Origin: Brachionus manjavacas
Taxonomy: Eukaryota; Rotifera; Eurotatoria; Ploima; Brachionidae
Reading direction: 5' to 3'
Length of the DNA stretch: 64,000 nt
Assembly: GCA_019054805.1 (NCBI GenBank)
Contig: JAHQIY010000002.1
Location: 9,424,001 to 9,488,000, forward strand
Shown one piece after another: positions 1 to 12,200 of this stretch (positions are counted from its first letter, which is position 1; each line of letters starts with the position of its first letter). The translations under genes and the position numbers were made by a program. The notes under the pieces were generated by a model. It was not told the origin of the DNA. It saw only the letters and a list, made by a program, of their open reading frames with translations, and ran no database searches.

Positions 1-229
1 AAAATTAAATTGACTCAACACAAACAAAAAAATATATTATTTCAATGTTTTTGCTGGACCTTAAGTTTGTAGCAAAGTACCTGCGGATCAAATCAAATTA
101 AATTAAATTCACCCAAACATAATTTTATTTATTTTTTCTAAATTTAATATTTTTCTACAAAAATATAATGAATAACTTAATAATATAAGTTAAAGAAAAT
201 AATAAAACATTCAAGAAATCGAGCATTTT
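1..229. other. AT-rich sequence, nothing recognised
   Basis: Low-complexity AT-rich sequence upstream of the foldback element. I see no coding frame, RNA gene or clear repeat in it. Confidence 0.4.
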
Positions 230-250
230 ATCGGCATTTTCATTTTTACC

Positions 251-603
251 AATTTTTCGTAAAGAACAATACACTGTTTCCATTAAAATTTTGCCCTTTT
301 TACAATTTATTAAAGAAAAAAGTTTCCAACATAGAATTATATATTAAATGAAAGGTCTTAAACTCATCTTTCGGCAAAATTATTCTATTTTTTAAATTTC
401 CTAATATAAATGTCAATTTTACCAGAATGAAAATACCTTTTTTTTTCAAAATAAACTTTACATTTGAATCTGCAACGAATAATTCAGGCTAAAAAATAAA
501 AAAGGCAGTTTTTTTCTTACATTAACTGTTCTATTCATTTTAATATCTTTTTTTTTCTGTTTCGAAATGCTCTGAAATTAGATTATTAATTAGATATAAA
601 TTA
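251..603 (+). repeat. Left arm of inverted repeat (foldback element)
   Basis: This arm matches the reverse complement of 4223-4580 almost base for base, including the segment CTGTTTCGAAATGCTCTGAA near its inner end. Differences are scattered substitutions and homopolymer length changes, so the two arms diverged only recently or are kept alike. Confidence 0.85.
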
Positions 604-1888
604 AATATCACATGGTTTTATTTTTTGTGTTTTAATTAAAAAATGTATCCAATGTTGAAATAACATTGAAAAAGTGCGATGTTTCAAATGTTTTTTTCAC
701 TTTCAAAAAAAAAAATAATTTTTTGTTAATATTGCAATCATTTTCATATTTTAAATTATTCTCTTTAGTGAAATAGAATGAGTTTAATTTTTGTTTAGGA
801 ATTTGAGAAAAATATTGAAAATTCTTTTTATTACTTTTAAATTATTTATTTATTTGTTTATCTGTAACTTTATCAAGCTTCAAAATAAAATACACGAAAC
901 AAAAAAATTAAAAATCAAGTTGAGTATGATAAAATAAAATGAAAAGAAAGATAAATAATTCTTTAGATTTAAATTCACTTCACGAAAAAGTGAACGATAA
1001 TAGAATTAGGTGATCAAATCTCAAATTAGTATGAAAAACTTTAAGACTATGAAAATAAATAGAATAAGATATGTATTAAATATAATTCCTAATTCTCGAT
1101 ACTGATATAAAAATAAACAATTGAATTCAATAATTTTTTTGTATTTTTTTTTAATTTGAATTTTTTTAAAAATTTTGACTTGGTGATAATTGAAATTCGC
1201 TTGATGCATATTAACAAATAATTAATTTATAAAAGATGGAAAACAGAGCGTAAATATTTTTTTTAAACTACAAATATTATCTTGAATGTCATCATAGCAC
1301 TAACCCAAAGTCAAAATTTAAAAAATACAAGTTTTTCAGTCTTTTAATATTAACAAAAATAAGATTAAATAAAAAATGAATAAATAAAAAGAAAACAGAT
1401 TAATAATTCTAAGTAAAAGATATAAAGAAATAACGATATATTGAAATGCCTTGAGGTTAGGTATGTTTAAATATTTGATAGTTCAATAAAAAAAGAACAA
1501 ATCGTTTGGTAGGAAATACACAATGAAGTTGGATATTCTATATGTATTTATTCGAAAATTAACCATTTGCACTTAACATGTTTTCTTATTTTTAATTTCC
1601 TTGGTAGCTTAATCTTTTTTTTTAAATAGTAAAAGTAGTGGTTCTTAGTACGATATCTTACATGTAGAGTGTCTGAGTACATAACCACCATTAACCAGCA
1701 TGAAGACTTGTTTTTACCACATTTTTCTGGCAACTTATTCCAATAGAAATTACTATTCTAACAAATGTTAATGTAATGCTGGACGCTTATAAACCGCTTT
1801 TTTTATGAAAAATAAGTAACCGGTTTCAACCGGATAATAATTGGAACTAAGATGATCAACTTTCTTTTTAATCGAAGTCTGCGCTTTG

Positions 1889-2082
1889 GGTCTTAAAATT
1901 GTTCTGCAGCTGATATCAACTTTTTAAATCCAAATTAAGTCTCTGCAATACATGTGCAATTTAATTTTAATGATTTTCTATTACGTTTGGTGCTTTGCAG
2001 ACTTGCAGAGTTTCTGCAGAGACTTAATTTGTGTGGAAAACAGTTTTTACCAGCTATTACATTTTGCAGAACAATTTTAGAC
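1889..2082. repeat. ~194-bp imperfect palindrome (MITE-like hairpin)
   Basis: Two nested inverted pairs share one centre. AAATTAAGTCTCTGCA at 1932-1947 pairs perfectly with 2015-2030, and about 19 bp around TCTTAAAATTGTTCTGCA at 1889-1907 pair with 2063-2082. The symmetry suggests a small nested hairpin element inside the larger foldback element. No coding content was seen. Confidence 0.55.
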
Positions 2083-3139
2083 TCACAGTTAAAAAGTTTT
2101 TTTTTTTTAAGATATATGTTTTAGTTCTTTGTTCCAAAATTCGCAATGCCAAAATTGGGTTGCCGAGTAACTCCAAAAATATTGGTGACAAACAAACTTT
2201 GTATAAGCTAATTCATTTTTCATAATAAGTTTTTGACTAAGATAATAATTTTTTTTTCAATTTTAAGTTTTTTTTTTTGATTTTTGTTCAATAGTTCAAA
2301 ATGACAATATTTAAGGCACAATTTTTTTAATCTTTTTTACTTAATTTTTCTATGAATGAGAGAACCACTTACAATCTGATTTTCGATAAAAATAGCAACA
2401 AGTGTAACAAGTAAATAATCATACTTTTAATTTAAAGAAAATTTTTGTAAGATTATTCACTAATTTTAAAAAAGGCCAAAGAAAACTTATCTGGAATTTA
2501 TTTTAAAAATGTTCAGAAATAATGATCCCAACAACAGTTTAAATAAATATTTTTTATATTGAATTTTTTTGTTTTTAATTGTAACTCAAACAAAAGTGAA
2601 TTAATAGTTTTCATGGTAATTGTTACAATAAGGTATTAAACCAATACTTCTTATCCTCTCTGATCAAAAAAAGTTATTTTTCTAGTCTCAATGGTTGATA
2701 TGAAAAAGAATAATTATTATACAAAAAAAATTAAATCTCTAATAAAATTCAATTTTTTAAAGGAATTTAAATGTTTGTTTGAATGAATATTAAAATGGAT
2801 TTCTTTTAATTATTTAGATAGCCTTTTAATTTTTAATATTTTAATAAATTAAAAAAGAAAATTTTTTTTGAAGAGCCCAAAAAAAATCTTCTTTTGAAAG
2901 AAAGGAGCATGAATCCTAAATCTTAGAAACAACTTATTTTTTAAATAATTCATATTCAAACAAAAAATTTAATTTGTGAATATGACTTTTGCATTTATAG
3001 TAGTGTTGACCTGCGGCCAACTTTGGACGGCCGGAATTCAACGACCAGTTGGCTAGTATAATAAATCTAAAACAAATGAGAAGGAGATTTTCTATAATAA
3101 ATCATTGCAAAAAGTAAAAAATATCTTATTTTATGCTTG

Positions 3140-3430
3140 AAAGATAAAAAAAAAGATTTTTCTTGCAAAAATACAATCTAAAAAAAAGATGAAAAAATAG
3201 ATTTTATAGTAATTTTTGGCAAAAAATCAAATTTTTTCGATAAATTATAATTTCATGCTAAAAATAAGATTTTTCTTGCAAAAATACAATCTAAAAAAAA
3301 GATGAAAAAATAGTTTTTATACTAATTTTTGGCAAAAAATCAAATTTTTCCGATATATTACAATTTCATGCTAAAAAAAAGATTTTTCTTGCAAAAATAC
3401 AATCTAAAATAAAATGAAAAAAAAAGTTTT
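3140..3430. repeat. 113-bp tandem repeat, about 2.5 copies
   Basis: The motif GATTTTTCTTGCAAAAATAC starts at 3155, 3268 and 3381, an exact 113-bp spacing. The sequence between is shared with small differences. It lies in the non-coding interior of the foldback element. Confidence 0.8.
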
Positions 3431-4222
3431 GACGGTTTTATAATATTTGTTTAATCTTAAATATTCGAAGTCACAGCTAAAAGTCTAAATAATGAATCGA
3501 AATTCAAAAATCAAGTCAATTCTTGCCTAAATGAATATAGGCATACAGGCTGCACTGAAAACAAATAAGTTATATCCCGTGTTGACAAACGCCTTTTGAC
3601 AATTACCAATTCTCTAAAATTTTACGAAATAATTGTCTTATATCATTTGAGATTCTTTTCCTACAGTGAATGAAGTATATAACAAGAAGTTTATTATTAA
3701 ATTAAAGCCCTCCTTCACTTTATTTAAAAAATTCTCTTGACCACGCACGTATTTTACATTATTAATTATTAATTCTTGGCATAAAGACCACATTAACATG
3801 TTAAGGAATTGACTTTTACAAAGTTTCTATATTATTTTTCTACAAAGTTTCTTCCGTGTTTAAAAGAAATAAAATGATAATCGACATCTTAGAAGGTCAC
3901 CCCGGCAAAATTTTATAAAATAACCAATTATCTAAAAATAACGAAAACGGTTGATATTTCATTTCTGTTATAAACACTATTTTTTTATCAATAAATAAAT
4001 TCTTATTATTATTAATTTGTGAAATTTTAATTTTGTGAAATTTTTTTTGTTTCCCCACACGTTTCACAAAATCGAGGTCACACTGAATTTTTTTAATGAA
4101 GAAGGCATAAGTAAAGTCAAAAATTAATAAACAATATAATTGATTAGGTTAATTATGAAAACCAAACTTTTAAAATTTTGAATCTTAAAATATTTTTGAA
4201 TCGAAGAAACTTTTCTCCGATC

Positions 4223-4580
4223 TGAATTTATATTTGATAAATAATCTAATTTCAGAGCATTTCGAAACAGAAAAAAAAAGATATTAAAATGAATAGAACA
4301 GTTAATGTAAGAAAAAAACTGCCTTTTTTATTTTTTAGCCTGAAATATTCGTTGCAGATTCAAATGTAAAGTTTATTTTGAAAAAAAAAGGTATTTTCAT
4401 TCTGGTAAAATTGACATTTATATTAGGAAATTTAAAAAATAGAATAATTTTGCCGAAAGATGAGTTTAAGACCTTTCATTTAATATATAATTCTATGTTG
4501 GAAACTTTTTTCTTTAATAAATTGTAAAAAGGGCGAAATTTTAATGGAAACAGTGCATTGTTCTTTACGTAAAATTACCA
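4223..4580 (-). repeat. Right arm of inverted repeat (foldback element)
   Basis: Reverse-complement partner of 251-603. Similarity fades outside about 4580 and inside about 4223. Confidence 0.85.
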
Positions 4581-4605
4581 GAAATCCACTTGCTTAATCG
4601 GCACT

Positions 4606-4629
4606 GTAGTAGTAGTAGTAGTAGTAGTA
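4606..4629. repeat. (GTA)8 microsatellite
   Basis: Eight perfect GTA triplets lie just outside the right end of the foldback element. The 280 bases after it, up to the possible exon at 4910, hold nothing I recognise. Confidence 0.9.
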
Positions 4630-4909
4630 ATGCTGTGTGGATTAAATTTAATCCTAAGCAGTGGTTCCAAAAAAAAAAAAACCCTGCTTTTACAGCCTCC
4701 GTCCATCATGTATTCGCCATATTGAATTTTCAATTGTTAATTTTTGAATAATAACTCTCATTTACAAGTTAATAATTTATTTTATTCATCCTGAATTTAT
4801 TTTTGCATAATATACATTATGCATAATTACTGATACAATATAGAATCTGTTTGTTCAGTTGAAACAAAGTAATTCATCTATTCTATTTTTAAACGAATTG
4901 GTATTTTTT

Positions 4910-5055
4910 ATTCTCCTTGTATCAACATCCAATGCGTTCCAATTACCGGATGTGCGGTTAGTGAAAAAGTTGTATCTGACTCCACAGTTTCGAACAAGCT
5001 GTCTTTCAATTGAGAGCTGTCCTCGTCTTGTATTACCTGCCGTAAATGTTTTAAA
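4910..5055 (-). CDS. Possible terminal exon downstream of the coiled-coil array
   Basis: On the minus strand, a frame of about 42 codons follows a plausible acceptor (ACGGCAG) and ends in TAA. It reads VIQDEDSSQLKDSLFETVES and then a tail ending MLIQGE. The codons are less AT-biased than the surroundings and the residues are polar and protein-like. It lies just beyond the array in the direction the array exons are read, so it may be the last exon of the coiled-coil gene. I recognise no family. The link to the array is inferred from position only, and the first array unit is truncated. Confidence 0.3.
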
Positions 5056-5906
5056 AAAATCGTATAGTATAACAACTCGAATTTTCGTGAAATATAGTAA
5101 AAAAAATTAAAAAACATAAAAAAAAGGAGAAGAAGTTTTATTGGCAAATTTGGGATCAGAAATTTGATCTTTTGCTTTTAATTTTTCATTGTTTTCTTTC
5201 AGAACTAATTTTTTATTTAAATATTTATATAAAATTGAATTAAAGAATGAAGTTAAATAGTTTTACTTGTTGATTTAATTGTCGACAAATTTTGTTTCTC
5301 AGTTTTATTCGCAAATTTGATATCAGAAATTTTTTTTTCTTTGTCATCTTGTGCATATTCATATTCCTTTAGCTTTTTATCTTTGTCCTTAACTATATCA
5401 TCTTTATACTTAATCTCTTAAAAATAAAAATGATAATAAATAAAAAAAATATTCAATATTTCATCGAAAATTGATTATACCTTGATCTTTTGACGTTCTG
5501 AATTTTTCAAAAATCGCTTTCTGGTCCGATTCGAGATTCGAAGTCATACTCTCATTTTCTTCTACTTTTTGCTCTAATTCTTTTAGACGCTGATCTTTTG
5601 CTTTTAATTTTTCATTGTTTTCTTTCAGAACTAATTTTTTATTTAAATATTTATATAAAATTGAACTAAAGAATGAAGTTAAATGGTTTTACTTGTTGAT
5701 TTAATTGTCGACAAATTTTGTTTCTCAGTTTTATTCGCAAATTTGAGATCAGAAATTTCCTTTTCTTTGTCATCTAGTGCTAATTCATATTCCTTTAGCT
5801 TTTTATTTTTGTCCTTAACTAAATCATCTAAATGCTTAATCTCTTAAAAATAAAAATGATAATAAATAAAAAAAATATTCAATATTTCATCGAAAATTGA
5901 TTATAC

Positions 5907-6268
5907 CTTGATCTTTTGACGTTCGTAATTTTTCAAAAATCGCTTTCTGGTCCGATTCGAGATTCGAAGTCATACTCTGATTTTCTTCTACTTTTTGCTC
6001 TAATTCTTTTAGACGCTGATCTTTTGCTTTTAATTTTTCATTGTTTTCTTTCAGAACTAATTTTTTATTTAAATATTTATATAAAATTGAACTAAAGAAT
6101 GAAGTTAAATGGTTTTACTTGTTGATTTAATTGTCGACAAATTTTGTTTCTCAGTTTTATTCGCAAATTTGAGATCAGAAATTTTTTTTTCTTTGTCATC
6201 TAGTGCTAATTCATATTCCTTTAGCTTTTTATTTTTGTCCTTAACTAAATCATCTATATGCTTAATCT
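5907..6268 (-). CDS. Representative intact exon pair of the array (exon A then exon B)
   Basis: This unit shows the structure used for the whole array. Exon A is 6119-6268 and exon B is 5907-6056, each exactly 150 nt. The intron at 6057-6118 begins GTAAAACC and ends AATTAG. The intron after exon B begins GTATAATC and ends TTTTTAAG. Both are phase 1, so joining the exons keeps one frame through any number of units. Exon A encodes ...KLKEYELALDDKEKEISDLK... and exon B encodes ...NEKLKAKDQRLKELEQK..., both heptad-like. No start codon or signal peptide is visible within units. The splice model rests on conserved boundaries and open frames; no transcript evidence is available here. Confidence 0.75.
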
Positions 6269-9200
6269 CTTAAAAATAAAAATGTTAATAAATAAATAAA
6301 TATTCAATATTTCATCGAAAATTGATTATACTTTGATCTTTTGACGTATGTAAATTTTCAAAAATAACTTTCTGGACCGACTCGAGATTCGAAGTCATAC
6401 TCTGATTTTCTTCTACTTTTTGCTCTAATTCTTTTAGACGCTGATCTTTTGCTTTTAATTTTTCATTGTTTTCTTTCAGAACTTATTTTTTATTTAAAAA
6501 TTTTTATAAAATTGAATTAAAGAATGAAGTAAAATAGTTTTACTTGTTGATTTAATTGTCGACAAATTTTGTTTCTCAGTTTTATTCGCAAATTTGATAT
6601 CAGAAATTTCCTTTTCTTTTTCATCTAGTGCTAATTCATATTCCTTTAGCTTTTTATCATTTTCCTTAAGCAAATCATCTTTATGCTTAATCTCTAAAAA
6701 AAAAAAATGATAATAAATAAAAAAATATTCAATATGTCATCGAAAATTGATTATACTTTGATCTTTTGACGTATGTAAATTTTGAAAAATAACTTTCTGG
6801 ACCGACTCGAGATTCGAAGTCATACTCTGATTTTCTTCTACTTTTTGCTCTAATTCTTTTAGACGCTGATCTTTTGCTTTTAATTTTTCATTGTTTTCTT
6901 TCAGAACTTATTTTTTATTTAAAAATTTATATAAAATTGAATTAAAGAATGAAGTTAAATAGGTTTACTTGTTGATTTAATAGTCGACAAATCTTGTTTC
7001 TCAGTTTTATTCGCCAATTTGAAGTCAGAAATTTCCTTTTCTTTGTCATCTAGTGCTAATTCATATTCCTTTAGCTTTTTATCTTTGTCCTTAACTATAT
7101 CATCTTTATACTTAATCTCTTAAAAATAAAAATGATAATAAATAAAAAAAATATTCAATATTTCATCGAAAATTGATTATACCTTGATCTTTTGACGTTC
7201 TGAATTTTTCAAAAATCGCTTTCTGGTCCGATTCGAAATTCGAAGTCATACTCTGATTTTCTTCTACTTTTTGCTCTAATTCTTTTAGACGCTGATCTTT
7301 TGCTTTTAATTTTTCATTGTTTTCTTTCAGAACTTATTTTTTATTTAAATATTTATATAAAATTGAACTAAAGAATAAAGTAAAATAGTTTTAATTGTTG
7401 ATTTAATTGTCGACAAATTTTGTTTCTCAGTTTTATTCGCAAATTTGAGATTAGAAATTTCCTTTTCTTTGTCATCTAGTGCTAATTCATATTCCTTTAA
7501 CTTTTGATTTTTGTCCTTAACTAAATCATCTATATGCTTAATCTCTTAAAAATAAAAATGATAATAAATAAAAAAATATTCAATATTTCATCGAAAATTG
7601 ATTATACCTAGATCTTTTGACGTTCGTAATTTTTCAAAAATCGCTTTCTGGTCCGATTCGAGATTCGAAGTCATACTCTCATTTTCTTCTACTTTTTGCT
7701 CTAATTCTTTTAGACGCTGATCTTTTGCTTTTAATTTTTCATTGTTTTCTTTCAGAACTAATTTTTTATTTAAATATTTATATAAAATTGAACTAAAGAA
7801 TGAAGTTAAATGGTTTTACTTGTTGATTTAATAGTCGACAAATTTTGTTTCTCAGTTTTATTCGCAAATTTGAGATTAGAAATTTCCTTTTCTTTGTCAT
7901 CTAGTGCTAATTCATATTCCTTTAACTTTTGATTTTTGTCCTTAACTAAATCATCTATATGCTTAATCTCTTAAAAATAAAAATGATAATAAATAAAAAA
8001 ATATTCAATATTTCATCGAAAATTGATTATACCTAGATCTTTTGACGTTCGTAATTTTTCAAAAATCGCTTTCTGGTCCGATTCGAGATTCGAAGTCATA
8101 CTCTCATTTTCTTCTACTTTTTGCTCTAATTCTTTTAGACGCTGATCTTTTGCTTTTAATTTTTCATTGTTTTCTTTCAGAACTAATTTTTTATTTAAAT
8201 ATTTATATAAAATTGAACTAAAGAATGAAGTTAAATGGTTTTACTTGTTGATTTAATTGTCGACAAATTTTGTTTCTCAGTTTTATTCGCAAATTTGAGA
8301 TCAGAAATTTTTTTTTCTTTGTCATCTAGTGCTAATTCATATTCCTTTAGCTTTTTATTTTTGTCCTTAACTAAATCATCTATATGCTTAATCTCTTAAA
8401 AATAAAAATGTTAATAAATAAATAAATATTCAATATTTCATCGAAAATTGATTATACCTTGATCTTTTGACGTTCGTAATTTTTCAAAAATCGCTTGCTG
8501 GTCCGATTCGAGATTTGAAGTCATACTCTCATTTTCTTCTACTTTTTGCTCTAATTCTTTTAGACGCTGATCTTTTGCTTTTAATTTTTCATTGTTTTCT
8601 TTCTTAAATAATTTTTTATTTAAATATTTATATAAAATTGAATTAAAGAATGAAGTTAAATAGTTTTACTTGTTGATTTAATTGTCAACAAATTTTGTTT
8701 CTCAGTTTTATTCGCAAATTTGATATCAGAAATTTTTTTTTCTTTGTCATCTAGTGCTAATTCATATTCCTTTAGCTTTTTATCTTTGTGCTTAAGCAAA
8801 TCATCTTTATGCTTAATCTCTTAAAAATAAAAATGATAATAAATAAAAAAATATTCAATATTTCATCGAAAATTGATTATACCTAGATCTTTTGACGTTC
8901 GTAATTTTTCACAAATCGCTTTCTGGTCCGATTCGAGATTCGAAGTCATACTCGCATTTTCTTCTACTTTTTGCTCTAATTCTTTTAGACGCTGATCTTT
9001 TGCTTTTAATTTTTCATTGTTTTCTTTCAGAACTTATTTTTTATTTAAAAATTTATATAAAATTGAATTAAAGAATGAAGTTAAATAGGTTTACTTGTTG
9101 ATTTAATAGTCGACAAATCTTGTTTCTCAGTTTTATTCGCCAATTTGAAGTCAGAAATTTCCTTTTCTTTGTCATCTAGTGCTAATTCATATTCCTTTAA

Positions 9201-12200
9201 CTTTTGATTTTTGTCCTTAACTAAATCATCTATATGCTTAATCTCTTAAAAATAAAAATGATAATAAATAAAAAAATATTCAATATTTCATCGAAAATTG
9301 ATTATACCTTGATCTTTTGACGTTCGTAATTTTTCAAAAATCGCTTTCTGGTCCGATTCGAGATTCGAAGTCATCCTCGCATTTTCTTCTTCTTTTTGCT
9401 CTAATTCTTTTAGACGCTAATCTTTGTCTTTTAATTTTTCATTTTTTTCTTTCATAAATAATTTTTTATTTAAATATTTATATAAAATTGAATTAAAGAA
9501 TGAAGTTAAATAGTTTTACTTGTTGATTTAATTGTCGACAAATTTTGTTTCTCAGTTTTATTCGCAAATTTGAGATTAGAAATTTCCTTTTCTTTGTCAT
9601 CTAGTGCTAATTCATATTCCTTTAGCTTTTTATCTTTTTCCTTAAGCAAATCATCTTTATGCTTAATCTCTAAAAAAAAAAAATGATAATAAATAAAAAA
9701 ATATTCAATATTTCATCGAAAATTGATTATACTTTGATCTTTTGACGTTCGTAATTTTTCAAAAATCGCTTTCTGGTCCGATTCGAGATTCGAAGTCATA
9801 CTCTCATTTTCTTCTACTTTTTGCTCTAATTCTTTTAGACGCTGATCTTTTGCTTTTAATTTTTCATTGTTTTCTTTCAGAACTAATTTTTTATTTAAAT
9901 ATTTATATAAAATTGAATTAAAGAATGAAGTTAAATAGGTTTACTTGTTGATTTAATTGTCGACAAATTTTGTTTCTCAGTTTTATTGGCAAATTTGATA
10001 TCAGAAATTTCCTTTTCTTTGTCATCTAGTGGTAATTCATATTCCTTTAGCTTTTTATTTTTGTCTTTTACTAAATCATCTATATGCTTAATCTCTTAAA
10101 AATAAAAATGATAATAAATAAAAAAATATTCAATATTTCATCGAAAATTGATTATACTTTGATCTTTTGACGTTCGTAATTTTTCAAAAATCGCTTTCTG
10201 GTCCGATTCGAGATTCGAAGTCATACTCTCATTTTCTTCTACTTTTTGCTCTAATTCTTTTAGACGCTGATCTTTTGCTTTTAATTTTTCATTGTTTTCT
10301 TTCAGAACTAATTTTTTATTTAAATATTTATATAAAATTGAATTAAAGAATGAAGTTAAATAGTTTTACTTGTTGATTTAATTGTCGACAAATTTTGTTT
10401 CTCAGTTTTATTCGCAAATTTGATATCAGAAATTTCCTTTTCTTTGTCATCTAGTGCTAATTCATATTCCTTTAGCTTTTTATCTTTGTCCTTAAGCAAA
10501 TCATCTTTATGCTTAATCTCTAAAAAAAAAAATGATAATAAATAAAAAAATATTCAATATTTCATCGAAAATTGATTATACTTTGATCTTTTGACGTTCG
10601 TAATTTTTCAAAAATCGCTTTCTGGTCCGATTCGAGATTCGAAGTCATACTCTCATTTTCTTCTTTTTTTTGCCATTATTCTTTTAGACGCTGATCTTTT
10701 GCTTTTAATTTTTCATTGTTTTCTTTCAGAACTAATTTTTTATTTAAATATTTATATAAAATTGAATTAAAGAATGAAGTTAAATAGTTTTACTTGTTGA
10801 TTTAATTGTCGACAAATTTTGTTTCTCAGTTTTATTCGCAAATTTGATATCAATAATTTCCTTTTCTTTGTCATCTAGTGCTAATTCATATTTCTTTAGC
10901 TTTTTATCTTTGTCCTTAACTAAATCATCTATATGCTTAATCTCTTAAAAATAAAAATGATAATAAATAAAAAAATATTCAATATTTCATCGAAAATTGA
11001 CTATACCTAGATCTTTTGACGTTCGTAATTTTTCACAAATCGCTTTCTGGTCCGATTCGAGATTCTAAGTCATACTCTAATTTTCTTCTACTTTTTGCTC
11101 TAATTCTTTTAGACGCTGATCTTTTGCTTTTAATTTTTCATTGTTTTCTTTCAGAACTTATTTTTTATTTAAATATTTATATAAAATTTAATTAAAGAAT
11201 GAAGTTAAATAGGTTTACTTGTTGATTTAATAGTCGACAAATTTTGTTTCTCAGTTTTATTGGCAAATTTGATATCAGAAATTTCCTTTTCTTTGTCATC
11301 TAGTGCTAATTCATATTCCTTTAGCTTTTTATTTTTGTCCTTTACTAAATCATCTTTTTGCTTAATCTCTTAAAAATAAAAATGATAATAAATAAAAAAA
11401 TATTCAATATTTCATCGAAAATTGACTATACCTAGATCTTTTGACGTTCGTAATTTTTCAAAAATAACTTTCTGGTCCGATTCGAGATTCTAAGTCATAC
11501 TCTCATTTTCTTCTACTTTTTGCTCTAATTCTTTTAGACGCTGATCTTTTGCTTTTAATTTTTCATTGTTTTCTTTCAGAACTTATTTTTTATTTAAAAA
11601 TTTATATAAAATTGAATTAAAGAATGAAGTTAAATAGGTTTACTTGTTGATTTAATAGTCGACAAATTTTATTTCTCAGTTTTATTAGCAAATTTGAAAT
11701 CAGAAATTTGCTTTTCTTTGTCATCTAGTGCTAATTCATATTCCTTTAGCTTTTTATTTTTGTCCTTTACTAAATCATCTTTATGCTTAATCTCTTAAAA
11801 ATAAAAATGATAATAAATAAAAAAATATTCAATATTTCATCGAAAATTGACTATACCTAGATCTTTTGACGTTCGTAATTTTTCACAAATCGCTTTCTGG
11901 TCCGATTCGAGATTCTAAGTCATACTCGCATTTTCTTCTACTTTTTGCTCTAATACTTTTAGACGCTGATCTTTTGCTTTTAATTTTTCATTGTTTTCTT
12001 TCAGAACTTATTTTTTATTTAAAAATTTATATAAAATTGAATTAAAGAATGAAGTTAAATAGGTTTACTTGTTGATTTAATAGTCGACAAATTTTATTTC
12101 TCAGTTTTATTAGCAAATTTGAAATCAGAAATTTGCTTTTCTTTGTCATCTAGTGCTAATTCATATTCCTTTAGCTTTTTATTTTTGTCCTTAACTAAAT

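Larger units (their letters stand above)
230..4603. mobile_element. Foldback-type element with ~350-bp inverted ends, no coding capacity seen
   Basis: Positions ~251-603 and ~4223-4580 are near-identical inverted copies, so the segment has the form of a DNA transposon or foldback element. The 3.6-kb interior is AT-rich, and its only ORFs are short ones of about 60 codons that look like noise, so I see no transposase. It would have to be non-autonomous or dead. The heptamer ATCGGCA occurs at 230-236 and 4597-4603 in the same orientation and might be a target duplication. However, the bases just inside it do not match as inverted ends, so the exact boundaries are uncertain. Confidence 0.6.

Noticed and set aside
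3001-3060. GC-containing patch around TGCGGCCAACTTTGGACGG
   Set aside because: It has small inverted words but no tRNA, coding or known-site pattern. Too short to interpret.
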